8,963 nt of DNA from positions 1 through 8,963 of the forward strand of contig JAIRZE010000105.1 of assembly GCA_031267375.1 (NCBI GenBank), in the 5' to 3' direction. The translations under genes were made by a program, and so were the position numbers. The DNA is from Rickettsiales bacterium. GTDB lineage: Bacteria; Pseudomonadota; Alphaproteobacteria; Rs-D84. Positions 1 through 6,418 of the stretch are shown one piece after another. The notes below the pieces were generated by a model. That model saw nothing but the letters and a program-made list of their open reading frames with translations. It did not search any database and was not told the origin of the DNA. Each line of letters begins with the position of its first letter. Within the stretch, counting starts at the first letter, position 1.

Positions 1-3000
1 AAATCAACCAGCCGTACACCGCGACGCACGGAACCGGAACACAGACCTGCAAATATTCCAGCGGAAATGGATCTTCGGCAGAGTACAAAAACTGCACAGG
101 TGTTGACCGCGTCATAACAAAGTGCGAATCCGGACATTACAGAGAAAACGCAAGCGCGACAGACTGCGTTGCTGTTGGAACAGGAAAATACAGCCCGACT
201 GACGACATTGCAAGCTATACTTGCGAAAATGGCGGAACAACGGCGACGACGACCAGCGGCAGCGAGCAGCAGTGCTTCAAGACCGGTCTGACTTATACTT
301 CTGCAAACGGATCTGGAACTCAGCGTTGCTATTACACCAGCGGCACGGGTGCAAGCGCGGTTTACAATAACTCTTGCGATACCAAGCAGATAACAAAGTG
401 CAATGCCGGATTCTGGCTGGCGAACGCGGCGGATACTGATTGTTCCGAGGTTGACTATGGCTTTTACAGCATTACCAACGACACGACCCGCCACAGATGC
501 GCTGAAACCGCAACCGCCGGAGTATATGGCAAGACATCCACAAAGACCAGCGGTTCCGCGGGGCAATGCTATGACGACAATGCGGAATACATCGCGACGC
601 ACGGGCGCGGAAAGCAGATCAGCTTTTATAACGAGCTGAGCACGGCTTATGATGTCAGTAGCGGCACGGGCCAGCTGATAACCTATTGCGATCAAGGGTA
701 TTACCGCGCGACATTATCCGCACTGGATTGCTCGGAAGCGGGTACGGGACATTACAGCCCGGCGGCGGACTTGGACAGCTATGCCTGCGAAAACGGCGGA
801 ACGACAGCCACCACGACCAACACTTCTTCGGACGCGTGCTATAAAGACGGCCTGACCTATACCGCAACGCACGGAACCGGAACCCAACGGTGTTATTACA
901 CCAGCGGCACAGGCGCAGCAGCTGTATATAATTCCCGTTGCGAAAATATACTGATAACAAAGTGCGAATCCGGGTATTACAGAAACGGAGCAAGCGCGAC
1001 GAACTGCGTTGAGGTTGGAACCGGACATTACAGCCCGACCGATGACATCGCCAATCACGACTGCGAAGGCGGCGGAACGACGGCAACCACGACAACCGGA
1101 ACCGCCAGCCTGTGCTTCAAGACCGGATTGACATATACTCCGTCGCACGGATCAGGAACCCAGCGGTGTTTTTACACCAATGGAACCGGCGCATCGGCGG
1201 TATACAGCAGCGCCTGCGATACAAAAAATATCACAAAGTGCCACGCGGGATTCTGGCTGGCGGATGCGTCTGATTCAGACTGCTCGGAAGTAGGATACAG
1301 CCATTACAGCCCGGCCGATGATCTGACAAATCACGATTGCGATTATATTGATGCAAGTATGACAACTCGCGGAAAGACTGAAAGCACCACATCCGGCACC
1401 GCTGGCCAGTGCTATAACGACAGCTCGGAATATATCGCAACACACGGTCGCGGAGTTCAGATCTGCTTCTATAATACAACAAGTCATTTGTATGACACGA
1501 ACTGTGGAAGCGGAATCCTGATAACATTCTGCGATGCTGGATATTACCGCAACAGCTTGTCGGCAAAAGACTGCTTAAAGGTCGGGTTTGGAAATTACAG
1601 CCAAAGTGGAGATTTAAGCAATACGCCCTGCGAAGACAACGGCTTGACCCTGACCGAAACCAGCGCGGCGGCGACGGAGTGTTATAAGGACGGCCTGGCC
1701 TGCACGATTGCCAACGGAACCGGCGAACAGACCTGTAATTACAGCGCGACTTTGAATACTTACAGCGCCAGCTGCACCACCTGTATTGCAACGGGCTGCG
1801 ACAACGGATTCTCGCTGGTTGGAAACACCTGCATCCAGTGTCCGGCGAACAGCTTCTGCGACGGCACTGGCGGCGGGCAGACCAGCTGTTCGGACTTGGG
1901 CGATCACACATATATTTATTCCGATGCCGGAACCACATCGCCCGCTTTGTGCTACAAGAATTGCGCGCTGGGTCAGAATGCGGCGACTATGTCCGGACGC
2001 GATTACTATATGGCCGCCGATACTTGCGCGATCGCAACCTGCGCTTCCGGATTCAAGCTGGATAACGGCGTATGTATTGCTTGTCCGGCTTGCAGCTTCT
2101 CCGACGGAACCGGGGGCGGCACCGGCGGGGCTACATCCTGTGATACCTTGGGCGACGGCAGCTGGATCTTGTCGCTGGCAAATGCGAAAAAACCAGAGGA
2201 TTGCTATAAAAACTGTCCGAATCAGCCGTTAAGCAACGGCACAGCCACGGCGGCGAATGGATCCGAAAACTATCCGACAAAGTGCAATTATTCCTGCACT
2301 ACGCCAGGCGGATCGGGCTCTGTCGCGACAGATGCGGCCGGAAATGTTATCGGCAATATATGCACGGAATCAGTCTGCAACAAGGACTATGAGTTGAAAA
2401 ACGGCGTTTGCCAGCAATGCAACCGCACGGGCGCGCTGTCCTATAAACCGGGCGGAAACTGCGTGGTTGATGTATGCGTCGCGGGATATCACGGAACAGG
2501 CCAGGCCTGCGAAGCAAATGTTCTGGACTGCACGGCATCCGCGCCGAATGCGGAAACCGCAACACGGACTTGGAACACAACGACCAAGGCTTATGGAATC
2601 TGCACTATTACAAAGTGCAACGACGGTTATCACTTGTCTTCCAACGCGTGCGTGATTGACGAGTCCGCCTGTGTCATAGAAAACGGCACCGGCACGCGCG
2701 AATGGGATTCCAATGCGAATAAATGGGGCGCGTGCGTCGCAACCAGTTGCAACGCCGGATATTCAAACGATCCGTATGAAACGAACGAGCTGTCAAAGCC
2801 TTGCGGAGTCTGCAAGAACAAGTTCGGCATCAGCGGCGCGGTTGCGGTCAGCAGCTATGCCCGCGGGTGCGAGATTGCGGCCTGTATGTATCAGGGCGAA
2901 TTGTATAACTTGGAAAATAACGAGTGCGTGCCGATTTGCGATGTAAACGGATATGAAGACGAAACCGGAACGATGAGTTGGAACGCATCCAGCAAAAAGT

Positions 3001-3038
3001 GCGTCCGGCAATGCAAAAGCGGATTCACAGCTTGGTAA
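1..3038 (+). CDS. Giant cysteine-rich repeat protein, 3' part (5' end off the window)
   Basis: The reading frame is open from base 3 to the TAA at 3036-3038, giving 1011 residues, so the true start lies left of the window. A TTG at 771 is internal to the repeats and is not the start. The protein is rich in Cys, Gly, Thr, Ser and Asn. From nt 15 to 1700 it has six units of about 90-99 residues, recognisable by (Y)(T/I)ATHG.G.Q.C, ITKC..G(Y/F)(Y/W) and G.YSP..D. Each unit normally has six cysteines. Two larger units follow (about nt 1780-2220) with C..C...SF.DGTGGG..SC..LGD. After nt 2380 there are shorter repeats with W...(W/Y)G.C....C..GY....N.C. It ends in QCKSGFTAW, with no membrane anchor or sorting motif at the C-terminus. 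The spacing resembles extracellular disulfide-rich repeat proteins (EGF/GCC2-GCC3-like), so a secreted adhesin or surface role is inferred. The signal peptide would be off the window. Confidence is high that this is a real gene and low for its function. Confidence 0.9.
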   Translation, partial: INQPYTATHGTGTQTCKYSSGNGSSAEYKNCTGVDRVITKCESGHYRENASATDCVAVGTGKYSPTDDIASYTCENGGTTATTTSGSEQQCFKTGLTYTSANGSGTQRCYYTSGTGASAVYNNSCDTKQITKCNAGFWLANAADTDCSEVDYGFYSITNDTTRHRCAETATAGVYGKTSTKTSGSAGQCYDDNAEYIATHGRGKQISFYNELSTAYDVSSGTGQLITYCDQGYYRATLSALDCSEAGTGHYSPAADLDSYACENGGTTATTTNTSSDACYKDGLTYTATHGTGTQRCYYTSGTGAAAVYNSRCENILITKCESGYYRNGASATNCVEVGTGHYSPTDDIANHDCEGGGTTATTTTGTASLCFKTGLTYTPSHGSGTQRCFYTNGTGASAVYSSACDTKNITKCHAGFWLADASDSDCSEVGYSHYSPADDLTNHDCDYIDASMTTRGKTESTTSGTAGQCYNDSSEYIATHGRGVQICFYNTTSHLYDTNCGSGILITFCDAGYYRNSLSAKDCLKVGFGNYSQSGDLSNTPCEDNGLTLTETSAAATECYKDGLACTIANGTGEQTCNYSATLNTYSASCTTCIATGCDNGFSLVGNTCIQCPANSFCDGTGGGQTSCSDLGDHTYIYSDAGTTSPALCYKNCALGQNAATMSGRDYYMAADTCAIATCASGFKLDNGVCIACPACSFSDGTGGGTGGATSCDTLGDGSWILSLANAKKPEDCYKNCPNQPLSNGTATAANGSENYPTKCNYSCTTPGGSGSVATDAAGNVIGNICTESVCNKDYELKNGVCQQCNRTGALSYKPGGNCVVDVCVAGYHGTGQACEANVLDCTASAPNAETATRTWNTTTKAYGICTITKCNDGYHLSSNACVIDESACVIENGTGTREWDSNANKWGACVATSCNAGYSNDPYETNELSKPCGVCKNKFGISGAVAVSSYARGCEIAACMYQGELYNLENNECVPICDVNGYEDETGTMSWNASSKKCVRQCKSGFTAW
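15..1700 (+). repeat. Two tandem copies of an 843-bp higher-order coding repeat
   Basis: Copy 1 is 15-857 and copy 2 is 858-1700, both exactly 843 bp (281 codons). Each copy holds three subunits, beginning at 15, 294 and 588 in copy 1 and at 858, 1134 and 1431 in copy 2. Subunit 1 resembles subunit 4 (ITKCESG(H/Y)YR), 2 resembles 5 (ITKC.AGFWL) and 3 resembles 6 (LIT.CD.GYYR) more closely than neighbours resemble each other. The array therefore grew by duplicating a three-unit block. A degenerate seventh unit starts at 1701 (CTIANGTGEQTC). The array may extend leftwards beyond the window. Confidence 0.88.
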
Positions 3039-3064
3039 AAATGCGGGCAAAGCCCGCATTTTTA
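3036..3064 (+). terminator. Rho-independent terminator overlapping the stop codon
   Basis: A perfect 13-bp stem (3036-3048 with 3052-3064) has the loop AAA. Its core is ATGCGGGC/GCCCGCAT, and the 3' arm carries a run of five T. The TAA stop is the base of the 5' arm, so the hairpin starts at the stop codon. It ends transcription of the cysteine-rich gene. Confidence 0.85.
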
Positions 3065-3106
3065 ATTAGCAATGTGCAATTATCAATTAGCAATTAGTGA
3101 AATAAG

Positions 3107-3265
3107 AACTCGGTGGCAATTCCCCTCCCTACTCCGGGGTGGCGCGTAGCGCCGGGGAGGGTGTTCTAAATAAGGGAAACCCTCCCCGCCCCATTCCACC
3201 TTCGCCAAGGCTTCGGTGGACAAGTCGGGGGCACCTCGGAGTAGGGAGGGGAATTTATACCGAGT
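3107..3265. repeat. Inverted-repeat element A (CTCGGT family), 159 bp
   Basis: The left end AACTCGGT...AATTCCCCTCCCTACTCC is mirrored at the right end, which finishes GGAGTAGGGAGGGGAATT...ACCGAGTT. Inside are stems GGCGC/GCGCC (3141-3145 and 3149-3153) and GGGGAGGG/CCCTCCCC (3154-3161 and 3180-3187). A T10 tract follows the right end (3265-3274), so in the plus direction it could also act as a second terminator. Relatives lie at 5509-5596 and 8307-8444. I infer a non-autonomous, MITE- or REP-like interspersed repeat. No transposase is present. Confidence 0.8.
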
Positions 3266-3349
3266 TTTTTTTTTATTTACAATTGCATCTTTTAATTTAA
3301 TCGCACGCATTATCTGAACCAATAGCACGCACTGCCTGTGATATATTTC

Positions 3350-3870
3350 TTGTCCAATATATTGGACAATAAAATCCTAATGGCTTATACAATAAATCTT
3401 AATTTAATACGCGCAAGTGTAAGTAATGTATCTTTTTAAGCACTTTTCCTAAACGCCTCGTCAGAGGCGTCATACCGGCGCAGGCCGGTATCAACTGCGC
3501 CGCAGGCCTTAACCTGCGAAGCAGTATGTTGCAAATGTTTTCGCTGACGCGAAAATTAAAGCCTGCGGCGCAGTGGATCCCGGCCTTCGCCGGGATGACG
3601 AACACTTCGTGTTCGTTTTGATTTTATTTTGTTCTAAAAAGATACATTCATTACACTCGCGCAATTTAATATCATCTGCGATATACTCCTTGTCCAATAT
3701 ATTGGACAAGTTTTTTTATTATTCATTTTTTGAATTATAATATTTGCTATTTGTTATTTAGCCTGGCATACCTTGTACAATATATTGGACAACGAATGTT
3801 AAAAGACAAATAGTCAATATTGTTAGACAAAGAACGGGGAATAAATGACCTTGTCCAATATATTGGACAA
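3350..3870. repeat. Array of four 20-bp palindromes with a period near 80 bp
   Basis: The perfect palindrome TTGTCCAATATATTGGACAA occurs at 3350-3369, 3690-3709 and 3851-3870. A copy with one change (TTGTA at its left arm) is at 3773-3792. Each can form an 8-bp stem with a TATA tetraloop. Starts are 340, 83 and 78 bp apart. Removing the MITE plus one copy of its 9-bp direct repeat (261 bp) reduces the first interval to 79 bp. Spacers are AT-rich and differ from one another, but copies 1 and 2 share a longer upstream match (CTG.GATATA.T.C, about 3337-3349 and 3677-3689). Weaker look-alikes sit at 3811-3830 and 3896-3912. Copy 2 is followed by G and seven T, so it could also work as a plus-strand terminator. 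I infer an array of binding sites for a dimeric protein; the protein is unknown. Confidence 0.8.
3411..3662. mobile_element. 252-bp MITE built of hairpins, with TIRs and a 9-bp direct repeat
   Basis: The terminal inverted repeats are 3411-3438 and 3635-3662, matching at 25 of 28 positions. The direct repeat AATTTAATA flanks them at 3401-3409 and 3663-3671 (one extra C at 3410), as expected of a target-site duplication. The interior is almost all stem-loops: 3453-3470 (ACGCCTC), 3472-3491 (ATACCGGC), 3538-3555 (TTTTCGC), 3577-3596 (ATCCCGGC) and 3599-3615 (CGAACAC, followed by TTTT). A long pairing of 17 of 18 joins 3495-3512 to 3556-3573. The GTCATCCCGGC-type hairpins resemble the dRS3-like repeats widespread in proteobacteria. 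It carries no gene, so movement would need a transposase from elsewhere. Confidence 0.8.
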
Positions 3871-3956
3871 GATTATCTGGCAGCTAATCTATCTGTTGTC
3901 TAATAACTGACATTCGTTATTTAATCTATTTATATCTTATTAATATACCTGCGCGA

Positions 3957-5342
3957 TCAGATAATATCCACCGCCCTATCAATATGCAAATTTTTTACAA
4001 AAGCCTCATCGTGAGAAACAAGCAAAATAGCACCGCCGTATTGGTTCAACGCATCTTCTAAAATTGCAATGCTTTTGATGTCTAAATTATTTGTCGGCTC
4101 GTCCAGGATTACAAGATCGGGCTGATCGCTGTTGCCCAGCACCGCCGCCAATGTTGCTTTTAACAACTCTCCGCCGGATAGCACGCCAACCTGTTTGTTT
4201 GACATCAAGCCACGAAATCCAAAGTTCGCGGCGATTGCGTGGGCATCGTGCTTCAAAATTCCAGCCATATCCATAATGTTTTCAACTATTGTTTTGCCTG
4301 GGTCAAGCAGTGATAAATCTTGATTCAAATATGCCGCGCGGCCGCGTAATTCCAGAACACCCGAACTGGGTGTCAATTCACCCATTATCAGTTTTATCAG
4401 AGTTGTTTTTCCGCTGCCGTTTTTACCAATGATGCGCACTCGTTCGCTGCCCCGCATTTTGAAATCAAAACCGTTGAAAATATCAGAATCATACCCAAAG
4501 CGCAGGTTTTCTATCCGCAGCAATTCCTTGCGTACAAAGGGCTTTTCAGGCATCGGTATTTTGATTTTATCATCGCGAAGCTGCGTTGATAAATCCTGGC
4601 GCAGTTCCGATTGTTCGTCCAATTTTTTCTGTATTATCCGCCGCGCCTTTGCCTCTGTTTCCTGTGATTTGCCTTTCAAAGCATTTGCCGAAATAGGCGA
4701 GCGCCTGGCGTTCGCTATTTCTTTTTTCTGTTTTGCTTCGTGTTTTGCCCGCGTATGCGCGGCAATGTTAATCGTATCGCTCAGGCGCGCGATGCGCTTT
4801 TCCGCGTTTGCATATTGCGATTCTATTGTTTGTCGCTCTGCCTTTTTCTGGGCGGCATAAAAGTCATAATTCCCGCCAAAACTGCGAATTTTTCCACCGG
4901 ACAATTCCAGTATACAATCCATTTGATTCAGTAATTCGCGGTCGTGTGATACAATAACAGCGCCGCCGCGCAGATCGCGCAGATCGTTAAGAAACTTTGC
5001 GCGTGCTGCGGTGTCCAGGTTGTTTGTCGGCTCGTCCAGACACAAAATATCCGCGCCCGATGCGAATGCTTTGGCCAGTTCTGCCTGTTGCCGTTCGCCG
5101 CCACTCTTTGCATCTAATGCGTTTATCTGCGGCAACAAATAAACGGATGCGCCGCGAACAATGCGCCCAGCATCCGGCTCTATCTTGCCTGATAAAATGC
5201 GCAGCAGCGTTGTCTTGCCTGTCCCGTTATCTCCGATTAATGCGACTTTGGATTCGGAACTGAACACGACTGACAAGTCCGCGAACAATGTGTCGGCAGA
5301 CGGGTACGAGAAATCTATTTTTTGTAAAGTTATGGATTGCAT
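3957..5342 (-). CDS. ABC-F ATPase, Vga/Msr-like (putative ribosome protection protein)
   Basis: This 461-residue protein has two ABC domains and no membrane segments, the layout of ABC-F proteins that act on the ribosome. ABC1 has Walker A GDNGTGKTT (37-45), Q72, signature KSGGE (79-83), Walker B ILCLDE (99-104) and H133. A basic helical linker spans about 160-265. ABC2 has Walker A GKNGSGKTT (306-314), Q341, LSGGE (388-392), Walker B LVILDE (410-415) and H444. In ABC1 only 8 residues separate the Q-loop from the signature, against 48 in ABC2, so the helical subdomain of ABC1 is nearly absent. From memory, Vga-type antibiotic-resistance ABC-Fs share this trimming, and EttA and Uup are longer. 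The start is ATG at 5342, with AAAGG seven bases upstream inside a small hairpin (GCAAA-GGT-TTTGC). Protection from ribosome-targeting antibiotics is inferred; a housekeeping translation role is possible. Confidence 0.9.
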   Translation of the reverse strand: MQSITLQKIDFSYPSADTLFADLSVVFSSESKVALIGDNGTGKTTLLRILSGKIEPDAGRIVRGASVYLLPQINALDAKSGGERQQAELAKAFASGADILCLDEPTNNLDTAARAKFLNDLRDLRGGAVIVSHDRELLNQMDCILELSGGKIRSFGGNYDFYAAQKKAERQTIESQYANAEKRIARLSDTINIAAHTRAKHEAKQKKEIANARRSPISANALKGKSQETEAKARRIIQKKLDEQSELRQDLSTQLRDDKIKIPMPEKPFVRKELLRIENLRFGYDSDIFNGFDFKMRGSERVRIIGKNGSGKTTLIKLIMGELTPSSGVLELRGRAAYLNQDLSLLDPGKTIVENIMDMAGILKHDAHAIAANFGFRGLMSNKQVGVLSGGELLKATLAAVLGNSDQPDLVILDEPTNNLDIKSIAILEDALNQYGGAILLVSHDEAFVKNLHIDRAVDII

Positions 5343-5372
5343 AGCAAAACCTTTGCGTTGTAATTTTCGTGC

Positions 5373-5408
5373 GCCAAAAGCAACAGCAGCATTGCTGCGA
5401 CTTGTGGC
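5373..5408 (-). promoter_or_regulatory. Stem-loop in the ABC-F mRNA leader
   Basis: On the minus strand GCCACAAG (5408-5401) can pair with CTTTTGGC (5380-5373) with one mismatch. It encloses an inner hairpin GCAGC-AAT-GCTGC. It lies between the four-codon upstream ORF and the ABC-F start. No T-run follows directly, so it is not a canonical terminator. A role in leader-based control of the ABC-F gene is only inferred. Confidence 0.35.
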
Positions 5409-5420
5409 AGTTAGAATAAA

Positions 5421-5435
5421 TTACATAATCCGCAT
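5421..5435 (-). CDS. Candidate leader peptide MRIM in the ABC-F 5' leader
   Basis: The sequence ATG-CGG-ATT-ATG-TAA reads M-R-I-M-stop. It is preceded by CAAAGG, whose AAAGG core (5449-5445) is 9 bases upstream of the ATG. The ABC-F gene uses the same CAAAGG box. Short leader ORFs are known upstream of erm and several ARE ABC-F genes, where drug-stalled ribosomes change leader folding. This ORF is very short, so chance occurrence is possible. A second ORF without a clear SD (5392-5330, starting MLLLLLAHENY) overlaps the ABC-F start out of frame. Confidence 0.3.
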   Translation of the reverse strand: MRIM

Positions 5436-5471
5436 TGGTTTATACCTTTGTTTGAATTTCATATATTTATA

Positions 5472-5499
5472 AGTATATTTCAAAAATCTAAGAAGTCAA
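5472..5499 (-). promoter_or_regulatory. Candidate sigma70 promoter of the ABC-F gene
   Basis: On the minus strand there is a -35 TTGACT (5499-5494), a 16-bp spacer and a -10 TATACT (5477-5472), each matching 5 of 6 consensus bases. The expected start is near 5465, which gives a leader of about 123 nt. The promoter sits just downstream of repeat element B, which suggests that ABC-F is transcribed separately from the protease genes. Confidence 0.5.
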
Positions 5500-5508
5500 A
5501 TCATTTTA

Positions 5509-5596
5509 TTACCCCTGCCCCGTCGTCCGTCTCCGCCCTGCGGGCTATGCCGAGACGCCACCCCTTTCCGGGGGAAAGGGGAATTACCACCGAGTT
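5509..5596. repeat. Degraded inverted-repeat element B (CTCGGT family)
   Basis: The right end GGGGAATTACCACCGAGTT and the hairpin CCCCTTTCC-GGG-GGAAAGGGG (5561-5581) match the family of elements A and C. The opposite end has decayed: it reads TTACCCCTGCCCC and lacks the AACTCGGT terminus. The intact end stops 10 bp from the stop codon of the gene at 5607. The rest of the 5343-5606 gap holds the ABC-F promoter and leader. Confidence 0.65.
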
Positions 5597-5606
5597 TAAT
5601 CGCTCC

Positions 5607-6416
5607 TTATCCCCTGTTCTTTTGCAAAAAATTGTACATTGATGAAATTTCACTCTGCTGCATCAAATCAATATAATATTTCCCGGCCGCTGCTTTGTAA
5701 GTTTTCAATGTAGTCCGCGTATCTATAAAATTATTTTTCAATTCATTTTTTATTTCATTAAAATCTTTGCACTTGTTGAAATGCTGGTCTATCAATTCCT
5801 TTGCCGTATCCGCCATACCCGCGCAGGCACGCGTGGTCAAGCTTGCGGGCGAATTTTCCCGCATCGTTTTAACCTTGCGCGCAAAGTCTTCATACAGGTC
5901 TTTCACTTTCAACATCTTTGCGTCCACTCCGATATCCAGGCCGATATGAGGCGCCGAAAACCAAGACAGAAAGTAATAGCGTTCGCTGCAACTTCTGCTT
6001 TTGTAATCGCACCATATAAACGATTCTATTTCCGCCCGGTCAAACATTTTGTAATTATTTGACCAGCCCATTTTATGACTGAATCCGCCGTCCGCGTGCG
6101 CGCGGAAAAAATGAAAATCTTTGCTGCTGCAAAATGCCGCAATCAGATAGCCGTCATCCGGCGTTGGCGGAATTCTTTTATCATTGGATATAAATTTGGC
6201 GCCTATGCTTTCCATACCTTTGCGCAGGCTTTCGCCATCAAATTGACCGTCCGCGCATAGCATAATGCTCCACTTATTCGCTATGGGCATCAGATTGAAA
6301 TAACTTCCGATAGCATAGTAATAGCAATTATAGCGCCTGTAAAAATCACGATCGCGGAAAAACTTTTCACGCAATTTTGTATCATTTTCCAAAGCTTCAC
6401 ACAATGGCATTGGCAT
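5607..6416 (-). CDS. Hypothetical protein, possible papain-like cysteine peptidase fold
   Basis: This 269-residue protein has no signal peptide or membrane segment. I do not recognise a named family. Visible motifs are NCYYYAIG (30-37, Cys31), YLIAAFCSSKDFHFFRAHADGG (read in part, 90-111, with Asp100 and His102) and FSHKMG (112-117, His114). The N-C-Y-x-Y-A and D-(F/Y)-H-(F/W)-(F/Y)-R...SHK pattern recalls uncharacterised proteins I remember with the form DYHWYRQ..DG.WSHKPG, and could supply a Cys/His pair. The C-terminal third (about 190-269) is Lys- and Asn-rich and looks helical. The first ATG (6416) is chosen: AGGG lies 8 bases upstream, inside the last codons of the protease gene, with only 2 bp between stop and start. 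Such coupling suggests shared expression with the S8 protease. Peptidase activity is speculative. Confidence 0.85.
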   Translation of the reverse strand: MPMPLCEALENDTKLREKFFRDRDFYRRYNCYYYAIGSYFNLMPIANKWSIMLCADGQFDGESLRKGMESIGAKFISNDKRIPPTPDDGYLIAAFCSSKDFHFFRAHADGGFSHKMGWSNNYKMFDRAEIESFIWCDYKSRSCSERYYFLSWFSAPHIGLDIGVDAKMLKVKDLYEDFARKVKTMRENSPASLTTRACAGMADTAKELIDQHFNKCKDFNEIKNELKNNFIDTRTTLKTYKAAAGKYYIDLMQQSEISSMYNFLQKNRG

Positions 6417-6418
6417 TA

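Larger units (their letters stand above)
3039..3956. other. Gene-free convergent intergenic region, 918 bp
   Basis: This region lies between the 3' ends of the cysteine-rich gene (+) and the ABC-F gene (-). It holds, in order, the terminator, a short stretch of CAATTAG-type direct repeats (about 3064-3097), inverted-repeat element A, a T10 tract, palindrome 1, a MITE, and palindromes 2-4 in AT-rich DNA. Short reading frames here are products of the repeats, including the VIPAKAGIH-type peptides inside the MITE. No SD-led gene was seen, and no clear rho-independent terminator follows the ABC-F stop at 3957-3959. Confidence 0.75.

Noticed and set aside
771..773. TTG as start codon of a 755-residue cysteine-rich protein
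   Set aside because: The same frame is open back to base 3 and encodes more units of the same repeat, so the TTG is an internal Leu codon.
655..1938. Long minus-strand ORFs opposite the cysteine-rich gene
   Set aside because: They are antisense shadows kept open by the GC-rich repeats. They consist of Arg/Ser/Cys-rich low-complexity sequence and lack an SD.
3083..3328. 81-residue ORF on the minus strand
   Set aside because: It translates inverted-repeat element A across its low-complexity ends and has no SD or protein-like composition.
3399..3709. Small proteins with VIPAKAGIH and SRRRPGST motifs
   Set aside because: These are translations of the hairpin repeats inside the MITE, a well-known source of spurious small genes in proteobacteria.
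3350..3870. CRISPR array
   Set aside because: The repeats are full 20-bp palindromes, the spacers are 58-63 bp and very AT-rich, and no cas gene is present. The geometry does not fit CRISPR.
3266..3956. Replication origin
   Set aside because: The region is AT-rich with repeated sites, but I found no TTATNCACA-type DnaA boxes and no replication genes nearby. A partition-like role remains only a hypothesis.
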